From: an uncultured Euryhalocaulis sp.
GTDB lineage: Bacteria; Pseudomonadota; Alphaproteobacteria; Caulobacterales; Maricaulaceae
Assembly: GCA_913055605.1 (NCBI GenBank)
Contig: CAJXKJ010000003.1
Location: 62,001-126,000 of the forward strand
Direction: 5' to 3'
DNA length: 64,000 bases
Shown here: positions 1-9,326 of the stretch, piece by piece
How positions within the stretch are numbered: position 1 is the first letter of the stretch
Layout of the letters: the number at the start of each line of letters is the position of its first letter
Translations under genes and position numbers: made by a program
The notes under the pieces: generated by a model
The model's input: the letters and a program-made list of their open reading frames with translations, nothing else
What the model was told of the DNA's origin: nothing
Databases searched by the model: none

Positions 1-1256
1 ATGTGGTGGTCAATCACCCGATCATCGCAGGCGACCAGGACGGCGAGCTGAGCTTCGCGATGACCGACGGGGGCATGATCGTCTCCGACGCCACGCGCGA
101 CACCAATGCGGCCGACGACGAGCGCACGACCTATACCTGCCGCAAGATCGACACCCTGATGGAGCAGGGCCTGGCCGACCGGCTGGACTATCTGAAGATG
201 GACGTGGAGGGCGGCGAGCTGTCCATCCTTCGCGGGGCGATCGGGGCGATCAAGAAATACCGGCCCAAGCTGGCGGTCGCGATCTATCACGAGCCGCACC
301 ATTTCTGGGAATACCCGGCCTATCTGCTGGACGAGCTGGAGGACTATCGCTTCTACGTCCGCCAGTACGGCTATTCGCGGTTCGAGACGCTGCTGTACGC
401 CGTTCCCGCCGAGGCCACGCTGACCGCCTCCGGCGGCGAGCGGCTGCGCCGGGGTCCCACCACGCGCAAGACGGCGGAGGGCGCCGGCGATCCGCTGGTC
501 GTGGCCTATTTCCGCGATGCGCCGGACGCCGCGCGCCAATTCTACGCCGGCACGCCGCGCACGGTGGCGCGCCTGTTCGGCGTGGACTGGGAGACCGCGG
601 AGATCACGCCGATTCCGCAGGTGGAGGCCGACCGCCTGTGCGGCGTGGTGGAGACGCCGGACGGCGCGGTGCTGGTCACCATGCACGAACAGGAACCCGG
701 CAAGATGTCCGTGATCGCCGGGGTCAGCCCGTCCCCGACCTCGCTGAAATGGGTCGCCAGCCGCGGCGTCGCCCCGGACGCGGCCTGCGCCGTGGCCGCC
801 GGTCCCGACGGGAAGGCGCGCATCGTGCTGCAGGACCCGGGTTCGAACACCGCCGCGATGTACGCGCTGAAGGGCGGCGATCTGTCCCATGAGCGGGCCT
901 TCGTCCTGCATGATACACCGCTTGCGGCGTGGATGACGGGCCGGGAGCTGCACATGATTTGCCGAAGCGCTGATGACGGCAGGCCGCTGAAGGCGGTGCT
1001 TTCGCCGAGCGCGGAAGGGGTCGCGCTTTCGGAGACCTCGCTTCCTTCCGGTACTTTCGAAGGTCTGGTGACGTTGAAGCGCAATGGCGCGGCCGGACCG
1101 GAATATTCGCGCGGCTACGCCATGCGCGAAGGGGATACGGTGCAGATCTACGAAGCCGATGGCGACGGATATGCGCCGGTGACCGGCATCGCATGGGACG
1201 AGCGGTTCATGCTCGCCCCGACGCTGGTCGCCGCCCCCTATGCCGGGGACCAGTAA
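1..1256 (+). CDS. FkbM-family methyltransferase, 5' truncated by window edge
   Basis: C-terminal part of an FkbM-type SAM-dependent methyltransferase. The reading frame is open from base 3 with no convincing ribosome site, so the N-terminus and SAM motif I lie outside the window. Visible are LDYLKMDVEGGELSILRGA (about codons 61-79) and AIYHEPHHFWEYPAYL, both typical of the second half of the FkbM domain; the same motif order recurs in the complete protein at 25005. After the domain (about codon 145) there is a 270-residue extension rich in short beta-like segments and Gly/Asp turns that I do not recognise; it could be a beta-propeller or an accessory glycan-binding module. It is followed at 36 bases by a PhyH-type oxygenase on the same strand. 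FkbM proteins in such loci usually O-methylate sugars; the acceptor is unknown. Confidence 0.75.
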   Translation, partial: VVVNHPIIAGDQDGELSFAMTDGGMIVSDATRDTNAADDERTTYTCRKIDTLMEQGLADRLDYLKMDVEGGELSILRGAIGAIKKYRPKLAVAIYHEPHHFWEYPAYLLDELEDYRFYVRQYGYSRFETLLYAVPAEATLTASGGERLRRGPTTRKTAEGAGDPLVVAYFRDAPDAARQFYAGTPRTVARLFGVDWETAEITPIPQVEADRLCGVVETPDGAVLVTMHEQEPGKMSVIAGVSPSPTSLKWVASRGVAPDAACAVAAGPDGKARIVLQDPGSNTAAMYALKGGDLSHERAFVLHDTPLAAWMTGRELHMICRSADDGRPLKAVLSPSAEGVALSETSLPSGTFEGLVTLKRNGAAGPEYSRGYAMREGDTVQIYEADGDGYAPVTGIAWDERFMLAPTLVAAPYAGDQ

Positions 1257-1292
1257 GTTCCACGCCCTGCAAGCAATTTCCAGGAGCCGGAT

Positions 1293-2150
1293 ATGCCTGA
1301 TCTGAAAACCATGGACGATGTCGTCAGCGCCGATGTGCCGGTGCTGGAAGGGGCCGAGGCGGTCGCGCCGGACGCGCTGTTCGCGGACGGCGTGCGCGAC
1401 GAGAACGCCTTCGGCGGCGCCCTGGGCCTGCGCAAGGGGCCGGCCTTCACCGATTCCGAGCGGGACCGGATGAAGGAAATGATCAAGGCGCACCTGGTCG
1501 ATACGGCGAAGGGCTTTTCCGCCGACGCGGCGGCCGAGGTGCGGGCCGTCGATCTGGAGCTGTATCACGAGATTTCCGACCGCCTGGACCACCGCCAGCT
1601 GTTGTCCAAGAAGGGCCGGATCATGACCGACGAGGCCGTTCAGGAAATGAAGGGCATGTCGTTCTTCGACTATGCCCGCAAGGCGTTCGGCGCGGATCAC
1701 TATCTGTCCGACGAGGAAGGGATCGGCCACGAACAGGTCTGCCTGCGCGTGGTGCGCCCGAATGTGCGCGAGGATGTGGGCTCCCTGCACGCCGACCACT
1801 GGTTCTGGGAGCATTACGACTGGGCGCCGCCGCCGGGCGAGGGCCGCACCAAGATGTGGATGGGCGTGTGCGTGGACGGGGTTCAGAACGGTCTGCGCCT
1901 GGCCCCGGGGTCGCACCGCGAAAACCGCCCATACCGGGTGGTCCGCGACGGCCACAAGATCGCCTTCGCACCGGATTTCGACCTCAACACGCTGGACCTG
2001 CGGGTTTTCGACGCCAAACCGGGCGAGCCGATCCTGTTCAACTACCGCACCCTGCACGTGGGCACGTTCAACACCGCCCCGACGACGCGGGTGAGCGTTG
2101 AGATCACCTTCATGTATAAGGAAGACCAGCAGGCGCGCAGCGCGGCCTAG
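1293..2150 (+). CDS. Phytanoyl-CoA dioxygenase (PhyH)-like Fe(II)/2-oxoglutarate oxygenase
   Basis: A 285-residue protein with the metal triad of the PhyH family: His166-Ala-Asp168 in SLHADHWFWEHYDW, distal His255 in FNYRTLHVGTF, and the 2-oxoglutarate-binding Arg266 in TTRVSVEITF. LRLAPGSHRENRPY (201-214) is the usual PGSH loop. The ATG at 1293 is preceded by AGGAG at 1282-1286. It sits between methyltransferase and membrane/glycosyltransferase genes, so hydroxylation or oxidation of a glycan or its lipid carrier is plausible, but no substrate can be read from sequence. A second, divergent PhyH protein lies at 36564-37376 in this window. Confidence 0.8.
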   Translation: MPDLKTMDDVVSADVPVLEGAEAVAPDALFADGVRDENAFGGALGLRKGPAFTDSERDRMKEMIKAHLVDTAKGFSADAAAEVRAVDLELYHEISDRLDHRQLLSKKGRIMTDEAVQEMKGMSFFDYARKAFGADHYLSDEEGIGHEQVCLRVVRPNVREDVGSLHADHWFWEHYDWAPPPGEGRTKMWMGVCVDGVQNGLRLAPGSHRENRPYRVVRDGHKIAFAPDFDLNTLDLRVFDAKPGEPILFNYRTLHVGTFNTAPTTRVSVEITFMYKEDQQARSAA

Positions 2151-2257
2151 GCGGCCGGTCCGGGGCGCCGTAGAGGTCTTGTCGGGCGGAACCGCCGGCC
2201 GCGCCGGTCGGCGGATGGGGAGTTGTCGGCAACAGATGGTCGCGGGGTAGACGCAGG

Positions 2258-4168
2258 ATGGGGGGCGCCTGGGGGACGTATCGCGGCCCGGCCATGTCGG
2301 GCGCGCGCTATGCCGGTGCGATTCTAACGCTGGGCGCGGACAGAAGCCACGGGGCGAACTTGCTGGCGCTGTCGCTCGTGAGCGCCGCGCTCACCGGCTA
2401 TCTGTTCCTGATCGGCTATACGCAGTTTCCGGGCGGCGCCGAGCATTTCACGATCTGGGCCGAAGGCATCGCGGCGGGCTATGACCTGCCGATGACGATC
2501 GCCCAGCGCCAGGTCGGCTTCCCCGTTCTGCTGTGGCTGACCGGGTATCCCTATCATCACAGCCTGCTGCCGACGCTGATCGCGCACGCCTTCATGGCGT
2601 TCCTGATGCCGCTGCTGACCTACTGGATGCTGGCGCCGGCCTCGCGCGCGGCCGGCGTGCTGCTGGCGGCCCTGATGATGGCGTCGTTCGTGCCGTACCA
2701 GATGATGAAATTCGTCCACCACGACATGACGCATATCTTCCTGCTGTTCCTGTCGGCGGCGATCGCGGCGCATTTCGCGGCGACCCAGAAATGGCGGTAT
2801 TTCTTCCTGGCCGTCGCGGTGGCGACCTTCTGCGCCCTGGCCCGCCCGATCTCCATCTTCGTGGTGCCGGTCTATATCGGCGTGATGGCGGTCTACGACA
2901 TCGCCGCGGGGCATTTCCGCGCCGGCCAGTATGTGAAGCGCATCGCCATGTACGGCGTGGGGGTGCTGATCTGGCTGGGCGGATTCCAGGCCGATCATAT
3001 GCACCGCGCGGCCATTTTCGGGTTCGACGAGGACAAGCCGGAAGTCAGCTATACGGCGACCCAGCTCTTCTATCCGATGTATGTCGACAGCGTGCATCTG
3101 GGCTATCCGATCACACGGGATCTGGGGCCGCGCACCGACGCCTTCTACGATTATCTGATAGAGCGCTTTTCCCCGGAGCCGACACAGCAGGGGGTCGTCA
3201 GCTCGCTGCTCAGCATCATGCCGGAAGGCAGCGATTTCGCGGACAGATACGTCTATGGGCTGAACCCGGAAGAGTTCGTCGAATCCATCTTCGCCCATCC
3301 GAACCAGATCTATCTCCACTTCATGACCGACGATTTCGCCGATCATCCGGAGCTGAACGGCTATCTGTGGGGCGTGATGGGGGAAATGGCGCGCGAGCAT
3401 CCGCGCTATATCGCGCGCTATTCGCTCGGCAATCTGTTCAACTATCTGTTCCGGCCCGGGCGGGGCCATTCGATGTGGAACGCCAATCCCGGCGGGCCGC
3501 AGGAGCTGCAATTCCTGCTGCGCGGGCCGAATATCGGCAACGCGGAAATCATGCTGGGGCCGCTCGCGCTGAGTGAGCTGCAATTCGTGCCCCTGGAGGG
3601 CCCGCTGCCGCAATCGGCCGAGTGGCTGCGCGCCGCCACCGACCATTACGAGCGGACCTATCCCACCGTGAACACGATCACGATCTGGCCGACGCTGCTG
3701 GGCTGTCTGCTGTGCTGCGTGCAGCTGTTGCTGCGCACGGTTGGCCGCCTGCTGGGCCGGCCTGCTCTGGGGGCGGCGCTGCCGTCCGTCTTCCCACGGA
3801 TCGACGCCTGCATGCTGGTCGGCGTGCTGTCGCTGGGGCTGATCATGTATCACGCGCTGGTCACTGCGATCGCGGTCGACCCCTATTACCGCTATCACAT
3901 CATCACGATGCCGCTGCAGATCACCGCGGCGGGCGTCGGGCTGATCCTGCTGTGCGACTTGGCGGTTCAGGGTTTCGCCTTGGCCCGCCGGCGGGGCCTG
4001 CCTGGCGCCGCGCAGGCCGCGGCGGCCGCGCAGAGCGTGGGGCAAATTCGCATCCCTTATGTCGGCGGGGCGGGGCGCGTCAGCGTGCCGGTCGCGGCCA
4101 TCGGCGGCGCGCTGGCCTTTGCCTGTGTTTTCTCGGCCTACGCGCTATACCTCTACTCGAATCTGTAG
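2258..4168 (+). CDS. Large polytopic membrane protein, possible GT-C type glycosyltransferase
   Basis: A 636-residue protein with many hydrophobic spans: one near residues 38-57, a dense group about 105-250, and a C-terminal group about 475-635. A soluble stretch of roughly 200 residues lies between them. The overall plan (multi-span N-half, extracytoplasmic loop, C-terminal spans) resembles GT-C polyprenyl-phosphate-dependent glycosyltransferases, but I see no diagnostic catalytic motif. The sequence REHPRYIARY is echoed as REHPRYVAEL in the membrane protein at 9327-11048, suggesting the two are distantly related. ATG 2258 is used; a second ATG at 2294 is possible because neither has a clear Shine-Dalgarno. 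The GT2 gene 0.7 kb downstream could supply a lipid-linked donor. Confidence 0.6.
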   Translation: MGGAWGTYRGPAMSGARYAGAILTLGADRSHGANLLALSLVSAALTGYLFLIGYTQFPGGAEHFTIWAEGIAAGYDLPMTIAQRQVGFPVLLWLTGYPYHHSLLPTLIAHAFMAFLMPLLTYWMLAPASRAAGVLLAALMMASFVPYQMMKFVHHDMTHIFLLFLSAAIAAHFAATQKWRYFFLAVAVATFCALARPISIFVVPVYIGVMAVYDIAAGHFRAGQYVKRIAMYGVGVLIWLGGFQADHMHRAAIFGFDEDKPEVSYTATQLFYPMYVDSVHLGYPITRDLGPRTDAFYDYLIERFSPEPTQQGVVSSLLSIMPEGSDFADRYVYGLNPEEFVESIFAHPNQIYLHFMTDDFADHPELNGYLWGVMGEMAREHPRYIARYSLGNLFNYLFRPGRGHSMWNANPGGPQELQFLLRGPNIGNAEIMLGPLALSELQFVPLEGPLPQSAEWLRAATDHYERTYPTVNTITIWPTLLGCLLCCVQLLLRTVGRLLGRPALGAALPSVFPRIDACMLVGVLSLGLIMYHALVTAIAVDPYYRYHIITMPLQITAAGVGLILLCDLAVQGFALARRRGLPGAAQAAAAAQSVGQIRIPYVGGAGRVSVPVAAIGGALAFACVFSAYALYLYSNL

Positions 4169-4175
4169 CGACACC

Positions 4176-4886
4176 ATGCTCGTCACCAATTTCTGGCTGA
4201 AATACATCCTCTATAAAATCGTCCGCGCCTGGTACCAGCTGGTGGACGTGGGGCGCGTGCATCCGGTGCGGGAAATGTCCCTGCGCGCGCTGCAGGAAAG
4301 CTGCGACTTCCTCGAAGCCAACATGGCCGAGGCGATCGGCTTCGACACCCAGAAGGAATTGCTGGAATTCGCCGTGGACGCCGTGACGGCGCCGGGCGTG
4401 CTGACGGAGTTCGGCGTTTTCCGCGGCGGCACGATCCGCAAGATCGCGAAGCGAATGCCGGACCGCAAAATTCACGGCTTCGACAGTTTCGAGGGGCTGC
4501 CGGAGGGCTGGTTCGGCCACAACCTGGCCAAGGGCACGTTCTCGACCGGCGGGCGGCTGCCGAAGGTTCCGGACAACGTGACGCTGCACAAAGGCTGGTT
4601 CGAGGATTCGATTCCGCCCTGGCTGGAGGAGAACCCGGAGCCGGTCGCCTTCATCCATAATGACAGCGACCTGTATTCCTCGACCGTCACGATCTTCGAG
4701 CTGCTGAAGCCGCGCATGCAGCCCGGCACGATCATCCTGTTCGACGAGTTCTTCAATTACCCCGGCTGGAAGGTCCACGAGGTGAAAGCCTGGCTGGAAT
4801 TCGCCGAGAAATACCAGATCGACTACACCTATATCGGCTATGCGCGGCAGCAGGCGGCCCTGCGCATCAACGCAATCGGACTCTGA
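4176..4886 (+). CDS. TylF/MycF-like SAM-dependent O-methyltransferase
   Basis: A 236-residue protein of the macrocin O-methyltransferase (TylF) family. LTEFGVFRGGTIRKIA is the SAM-binding motif I, HGFDSFEGLPEGWF follows in the usual place, and FIHNDSDLYSSTVTIFELL followed by GTIILFDEFFNYPGW carries the acidic metal-binding and catalytic residues of this family. The frame is open from 4059, but that part overlaps the preceding membrane protein; the ATG at 4176, seven bases after the upstream stop codon, gives the normal family length. It probably methylates a hydroxyl of a glycan sugar, since it lies between a membrane glycosyltransferase candidate and a GT2. The acceptor is not predictable. 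Confidence 0.8.
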   Translation: MLVTNFWLKYILYKIVRAWYQLVDVGRVHPVREMSLRALQESCDFLEANMAEAIGFDTQKELLEFAVDAVTAPGVLTEFGVFRGGTIRKIAKRMPDRKIHGFDSFEGLPEGWFGHNLAKGTFSTGGRLPKVPDNVTLHKGWFEDSIPPWLEENPEPVAFIHNDSDLYSSTVTIFELLKPRMQPGTIILFDEFFNYPGWKVHEVKAWLEFAEKYQIDYTYIGYARQQAALRINAIGL

Positions 4887-4887
4887 C

Positions 4888-5691
4888 ATGCCAAGGGATA
4901 CCGGCGACCGGATCGTTCTGAGCGACGCGGCCCGCGAGCTGCACAGCGAAGCGCGTCTTGCCGAGCCGTGGCAGGGCGACCCGATCGATCTGACGATCTT
5001 CGTCTCCTGTTACAATGAACAGGATTTCGTCACCGATACGCTGGACGCCATCGCCGAGGCGATGTCGCGCTTCGACTATCAGTACGAAGTGCTGATCATC
5101 GACGACGTGTCAAAGGACAATTCGGCGGCGGTCGTGGAGCGCTATATCGCCGAGCATCCCGACCGCCGCATCATCCTGAAGAAGAACGGCGTCAATCGCG
5201 GGCTGGCGCAGAACTATGTAGACGGCGCCTTCCTGGGCCGCGGGAAATATTACCGCCTGATCTGCGGCGACAACGCGGAGCCGGTCGATACGATCGCCAC
5301 GGTGATGGAAAAGCTAGGCCAAGCCGACATCATCCTGCCCTATTATACGAGCTTCGAGGGCAAGAGCCTGTTCCGGCGGACGCTGTCCAAGGCCTATTCC
5401 GGCATCATCAACGTCATCACCGGCCGCAGCATCAAATATTATAACGGGCTGGCCCTGCCCCTGCGCTACAACGTCATGCGCTGGCACCCGACCACGCGCG
5501 GCTTCGGCTTCCAGGCCGAGATCATGACCATGCTGCTGGACGACGGCGCGACCTGTATCGAGGTGCCGGCGGTGACGGTGGAGCTGAAGGGCGGCGCCTC
5601 GCGCGCGCTGGACTGGCGCAATGTCGTGTCCGTCTCCCACTCCGTGCTGACGATCGCGGAGCGGCGCCTGTCCAACTGGATCTACCGCTAG
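4888..5691 (+). CDS. Family 2 glycosyltransferase
   Basis: A 267-residue GT-A fold enzyme. IDLTIFVSCYNEQDFVTDTL opens the nucleotide-binding domain, VLIIDDVSKDNSAAVVERY is the following GT2 block, and YRLICGDNAEP holds the acidic pair expected of the DxD-like metal site. There is no C-terminal membrane pair, unlike the GT2 proteins at 24002 and 38540. The ATG at 4888 follows the upstream TGA (4884-4886) by one base, indicating translational coupling; a longer frame from 4840 would overlap the methyltransferase. It converges on the next gene and shares the CTAG of the stop region (5688-5691). Donor and acceptor are unknown. Confidence 0.85.
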   Translation: MPRDTGDRIVLSDAARELHSEARLAEPWQGDPIDLTIFVSCYNEQDFVTDTLDAIAEAMSRFDYQYEVLIIDDVSKDNSAAVVERYIAEHPDRRIILKKNGVNRGLAQNYVDGAFLGRGKYYRLICGDNAEPVDTIATVMEKLGQADIILPYYTSFEGKSLFRRTLSKAYSGIINVITGRSIKYYNGLALPLRYNVMRWHPTTRGFGFQAEIMTMLLDDGATCIEVPAVTVELKGGASRALDWRNVVSVSHSVLTIAERRLSNWIYR

Positions 5692-6686
5692 CGGGACGCC
5701 GGCTCCGGCGCGTCCGGCTTCGCGGCGGCTTCGGCCTTGTCCAGAGACGGCCGGCGGGTGTCGCCCGACAGCAGCCAGATCAGCCCGCCCGGCAGCGACC
5801 CGACCACGCCCATCAGGCCGAACAGGACCGACAGCGCGAAGGCGGGCTCCGCCGGCACGCCGACCAGGCCCAGCGCGGCCACCGCCGCGCCCTCCCGCAC
5901 GCCCCAGCCGCCGACCGAGATCGGCACGGCGGAAGCCAGCAGGATCAGCGGGAACAGCACGAAGACCACGCCCGGGGACAGATCCATCCCCAGGCCCCGG
6001 CTCAGCACCCACATCATCGCCATCAGATTGAACAGCGAGACGAGCATGATGCCGAGCGGCGCCAGGATCCGCCGCGGCGGGGTCAGCAGCAGGCTCATGT
6101 CCCCGGACAGTTCGTTCAGCGCGCGCACGATGCGGAACCGCGTCCAGCGCCCGGAAAACCGGTTGAAGGCCATCAGGCCGATGACGCCGGCGAGCGCCCC
6201 GACCGACAGCAGGCCCACGAAGGGCAGCGCCGTCTCCACATCCGCCGCCTGCGGATCGCGCAGCAGGGAGGGAAGGCCGAACAGAATCAGCAGCAGCAGC
6301 CCGATCACCGTCAGCACGCGCTCCAGCAGCACGCTGGTGATCGACCGCGCCAGCGGGATGCCGAATTTATAGGCGAGGTACATGCGATAGATGTCGCCGC
6401 CCATCGAGGAGGGAAGCGTCTGGTTGAAGAAGCTGCCGATATAGGTGACGCGCACGCTCGGAACGAAGGGCAGGTCCGCGCCGATCGCCCGCAGGATGGC
6501 GATCCAGCGCAGGGCGACGAGGACGATCTGAACCTGACCCAGCAGCAGGGCGAGACAGACCGCGAGCGTGGACACCTCGCCGATCCGCGCCAGCGTGCTG
6601 TCGATATCGATCGAAAAGGCGATCACCGCGATGATCGCGCAGGACGCGATCGCCTTGAGAATGAAGAACAGGACGCTGCGGTTCAT
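5688..6686 (-). CDS. AglD/MprF-type (LPG_synthase_TM) integral membrane protein
   Basis: A 332-residue protein with about eight hydrophobic spans and the signature of the lysylphosphatidylglycerol synthase transmembrane family: GSFFNQTLPSSMGGDIYRMY (residues about 84-103) followed by LARSITSVLLERVLTVIGLL. SVGGWGVREGAAVAALGLVG near the C-terminus is also typical. Members without the aminoacyl-transferase domain are common in polysaccharide loci and are suspected lipid or lipid-linked sugar translocases; that role is inferred from the family. The stop codon overlaps the stop of the convergent GT2. It is the last gene of a minus-strand group with the O-acetylation pair. Confidence 0.8.
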   Translation of the reverse strand: MNRSVLFFILKAIASCAIIAVIAFSIDIDSTLARIGEVSTLAVCLALLLGQVQIVLVALRWIAILRAIGADLPFVPSVRVTYIGSFFNQTLPSSMGGDIYRMYLAYKFGIPLARSITSVLLERVLTVIGLLLLILFGLPSLLRDPQAADVETALPFVGLLSVGALAGVIGLMAFNRFSGRWTRFRIVRALNELSGDMSLLLTPPRRILAPLGIMLVSLFNLMAMMWVLSRGLGMDLSPGVVFVLFPLILLASAVPISVGGWGVREGAAVAALGLVGVPAEPAFALSVLFGLMGVVGSLPGGLIWLLSGDTRRPSLDKAEAAAKPDAPEPASR

Positions 6687-6749
6687 GGGGTGCGTAAGGG
6701 GGTCAGCGCCGGGACCGGCGTCCAGGGAAACAAAACGGCGCCGCCGGGG

Positions 6750-7784
6750 TCATCCGTCAAGCGCCGCGGACTGAGGCGTTGCGCCGGACAGGCAGGGCGC
6801 GGCGGCCTGCATGAGGCGGGGCAGGAAGCGCTCTGAATACAGCTCGGCGCTGCTGAGATACAGATGCACCTTGTCGGCAGTGTACAGCCCCTCCATGTCT
6901 GGCTCGATGAAGGTGAGGCCGAAATCGGCCGCGATCGCGCGCGCCTTGTGAATCGGGGTGTCGTCCTGCGGGGTTGCCGTCACGAACACGCATTCGGGAG
7001 AGATATCCAGAAGGTCGATCACGCGGCGAAGATTCCGCGCCTCCCGGCTGTTGTAGGGTTCGGCGTCGGCTATCGTCACGGATCGAAGCGTGTGGCCGCT
7101 CTTGCAGACCAGGTCGCCGTTCTCGTTCGGCGGCACGGCGCAGTCCCGTCCCCGTTCCTCCCGTGTGCCGGCGAACCAGCTGTTGACCGGATCGTCCCAT
7201 ATGCCGGTGCTGCGTGACCTCAGCCCGGTCATTGCGTGACCGCACCACGGCCCGGCCGCGCCGGGCGGACAGGCCCGCCGCTGGAGGCGCTGGTATTGAA
7301 AGCGAACCCAGGTCCGGATGGATGTTTCGACCCGATGATGGAGCAGGTAGTCCGCCCGCTCCGAACTTTCGAGGTCGAGCCATTGCGAACTGAGATTGAG
7401 AAGCGCGACTTTGGGCCGATAGGGGCGCGCCTCGAGAACTTCGAGCATCCATCTGACGCTCTCGGTATGGCCGAAACCCATCACGAAGAAGGAGTAGGGC
7501 GACGCGTCGAAGAAGTCGCGCGCCACGGTATTGCTGAATGCGATCTGGATCGTGCTGTTTCCCAGCATCAGGACATCGGCCGTCTGCGCTGCGCTGGGGG
7601 CGTCCGCGATTCCGAACAGAAAGGCGGGATGGTCCTGGTGCCCTTCGATCTCCTCGCAATAGGCGATGTACCAGTCGTCATCGATGCCGCGGGGGTTGCA
7701 GCGCAGGCTTTTCGCCTCCCCGAGGACCGTGAAGGCCGCGCCCGCGAGCAGCGAACAGACGATCAGTCCGAGGAAGTACCGCAT
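6750..7784 (-). CDS. SGNH-hydrolase-like protein, probable partner of the MBOAT acyltransferase
   Basis: A 344-residue protein with an N-terminal hydrophobic segment (residues 4-21), so it is likely exported or membrane anchored. ADVLMLGNSTIQIAFS (69-84) resembles block I of SGNH/GDSL enzymes, with Ser77 as possible nucleophile, and TADKVHLYLSS near the C-terminus supplies Asp304-x-x-His307 in the usual block V position. AlgJ/AlgX/DltD-type proteins of this fold act outside the membrane with MBOAT proteins to O-acetylate polysaccharide. The MBOAT gene lies immediately upstream in the same transcription unit (24 bases away). Overall similarity to named families is weak, so the call rests on these two motifs and the pairing. 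Confidence 0.6.
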   Translation of the reverse strand: MRYFLGLIVCSLLAGAAFTVLGEAKSLRCNPRGIDDDWYIAYCEEIEGHQDHPAFLFGIADAPSAAQTADVLMLGNSTIQIAFSNTVARDFFDASPYSFFVMGFGHTESVRWMLEVLEARPYRPKVALLNLSSQWLDLESSERADYLLHHRVETSIRTWVRFQYQRLQRRACPPGAAGPWCGHAMTGLRSRSTGIWDDPVNSWFAGTREERGRDCAVPPNENGDLVCKSGHTLRSVTIADAEPYNSREARNLRRVIDLLDISPECVFVTATPQDDTPIHKARAIAADFGLTFIEPDMEGLYTADKVHLYLSSAELYSERFLPRLMQAAAPCLSGATPQSAALDG

Positions 7785-7808
7785 GCGTGGGGAGCCTAGT
7801 GCCGCTTC

Positions 7809-9272
7809 CTAGAAGTTCCAGTACAGAAAGACTTTTTTGGCCGAGATTTGGGTTGCGGCCAGGGCGAAAAGCAGCGCGACGGCCATCATCCAGCCAAGCG
7901 TCGGCCGCCAGGCGATGCGCGGCATTTCGGCGACGCGGGCCAGGACCGGCTGGGCGCGATGCATGATCGCCTGTGTGTTGGGCGCCGCCCAGGCGATCAC
8001 AAATCCCGCCAGCAGCAGCGCGCCGTCGCGCACCGGCGCCTGCGCCGCGAGCGCGACCGGGTTCGCATGCCACTGGATTCCGGGAAGGGTCCCGAACGGC
8101 GCGCCCAGGCCCAGCATCGCGGCCATCATGTCGAACGCCTGGAGCAGCGTGTCGGCGCGAAACAGCACCCAGGCGAAGGTTACCGCGATGAACGTTACGA
8201 TCATGGCGGGGACGGCCGGCAGGGTGGGCAGGCCCGCCTTGCGCCACAGCCGGTCGATGCAGAGGAACACGCCGTGCAGGCCGCCCCAGACCACGAAGGT
8301 CCAGTTCGCGCCGTGCCACAGGCCGCCCAGCAGCATGGTCACCATAAGATTGAACAGGCGCCGCGGCTCCCCGTGCCGGTTGCCGCCCAGCGGGATGTAC
8401 AGATAGTCGCGCAGGAAGCGCGACAGGGTCATGTGCCAGCGCCGCCAGAAATCCACGATGCTCAGCGCCTTGTAGGGCGACCGGAAATTCTCCGGGAAGA
8501 CCACGCCGAACATGCGGGCGACGCCGATCGCCATGTCCGAATAGCCGGAGAAATCGAAATAGAGCTGGAAGGAATAGGCGATCGCGCCGGTCCAGGCCGT
8601 CAGGGTCGTCATGTCCGCCTGACCGGTCGCAAAGGCGGCGTCCGCCATCGGGGCGAACAGGTCGGCGAAGCCCTTTTTCGCGAGCCCGAAAACGAAGATC
8701 GTCCAGCCGACCGTCAGGTCGTCCCAGACCGGCCGCGGGCTGCGTCCGCCCAGCTGGGGCATGACTTCGGAATAGTGGTACAGCGGCCCCGCCGGCAGGT
8801 GCGGATAGAAGGTGACGAACGTCCCGTAGAGAAGCGGGGACGCGGGCTGGGCCTCGCGCCGGTAGAGGTCCACCAGAAACATGATCTGGGTGAAGGTGAA
8901 GAATGAAATGCCGAGCGGCAGGACGCCGCCGATATAATTCCAGTCGACGCCCATGGCGCTCTCGACCAGGAATTTCGCGTATTTGAACCAGGCTAGGTAC
9001 AGCAGGTTCAGCACGATCGCCGCGGTGAGCGCGGCGAGGGCCGCGCGCCTGTTGGCGCGCAGGCGCGTTATGGCGACGCCGAACCCGAAATTCGCGGCAA
9101 TGGACAGCAGAAGCCAGCCGGTGTCCGCCCAGGCCCACAGCGAATAGAATCCGACCGAGAACGCCAGCAGCACCCAGAGCCGCAAGGACGGCGCGACCGC
9201 CGCCACGGCGTAATAGGCGAGCAGCGAAAGCGGCAGGAAAACGAGGATGAACTCGAATGTGTTGAGTAGCAT
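7809..9272 (-). CDS. MBOAT-family (AlgI-like) O-acyltransferase
   Basis: A 487-residue polytopic protein that is clearly AlgI-like. VDFWRRWHMTLSRFLRDYLY (273-292) with His280, the PLGGN stretch that follows, and LLGGLWHGANWTFVVWGGLH (315-334) with the invariant membrane His320 are all intact, as is LYFDFSGYSDMAIGVARMFG earlier in the chain. Such proteins carry acetyl groups across the inner membrane for transfer to an exported polysaccharide. The SGNH-like gene follows it directly, which is the standard arrangement for O-acetylation modules. Alternatives within the family (D-alanylation, other acyl groups) are less likely because no Dlt-type carrier or ligase is present. Confidence 0.92.
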   Translation of the reverse strand: MLLNTFEFILVFLPLSLLAYYAVAAVAPSLRLWVLLAFSVGFYSLWAWADTGWLLLSIAANFGFGVAITRLRANRRAALAALTAAIVLNLLYLAWFKYAKFLVESAMGVDWNYIGGVLPLGISFFTFTQIMFLVDLYRREAQPASPLLYGTFVTFYPHLPAGPLYHYSEVMPQLGGRSPRPVWDDLTVGWTIFVFGLAKKGFADLFAPMADAAFATGQADMTTLTAWTGAIAYSFQLYFDFSGYSDMAIGVARMFGVVFPENFRSPYKALSIVDFWRRWHMTLSRFLRDYLYIPLGGNRHGEPRRLFNLMVTMLLGGLWHGANWTFVVWGGLHGVFLCIDRLWRKAGLPTLPAVPAMIVTFIAVTFAWVLFRADTLLQAFDMMAAMLGLGAPFGTLPGIQWHANPVALAAQAPVRDGALLLAGFVIAWAAPNTQAIMHRAQPVLARVAEMPRIAWRPTLGWMMAVALLFALAATQISAKKVFLYWNF

Positions 9273-9326
9273 CCCCGCCCGCGTCCTGTGTTGGAAAGAA
9301 AGGGCGCGCGGCCGCGCGGCGAGGCT

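Noticed and set aside
2324-4045. 573-residue minus-strand open frame
   Set aside because: Antisense to the polytopic membrane protein; Gln/His/Arg-rich with no hydrophobic or family pattern.
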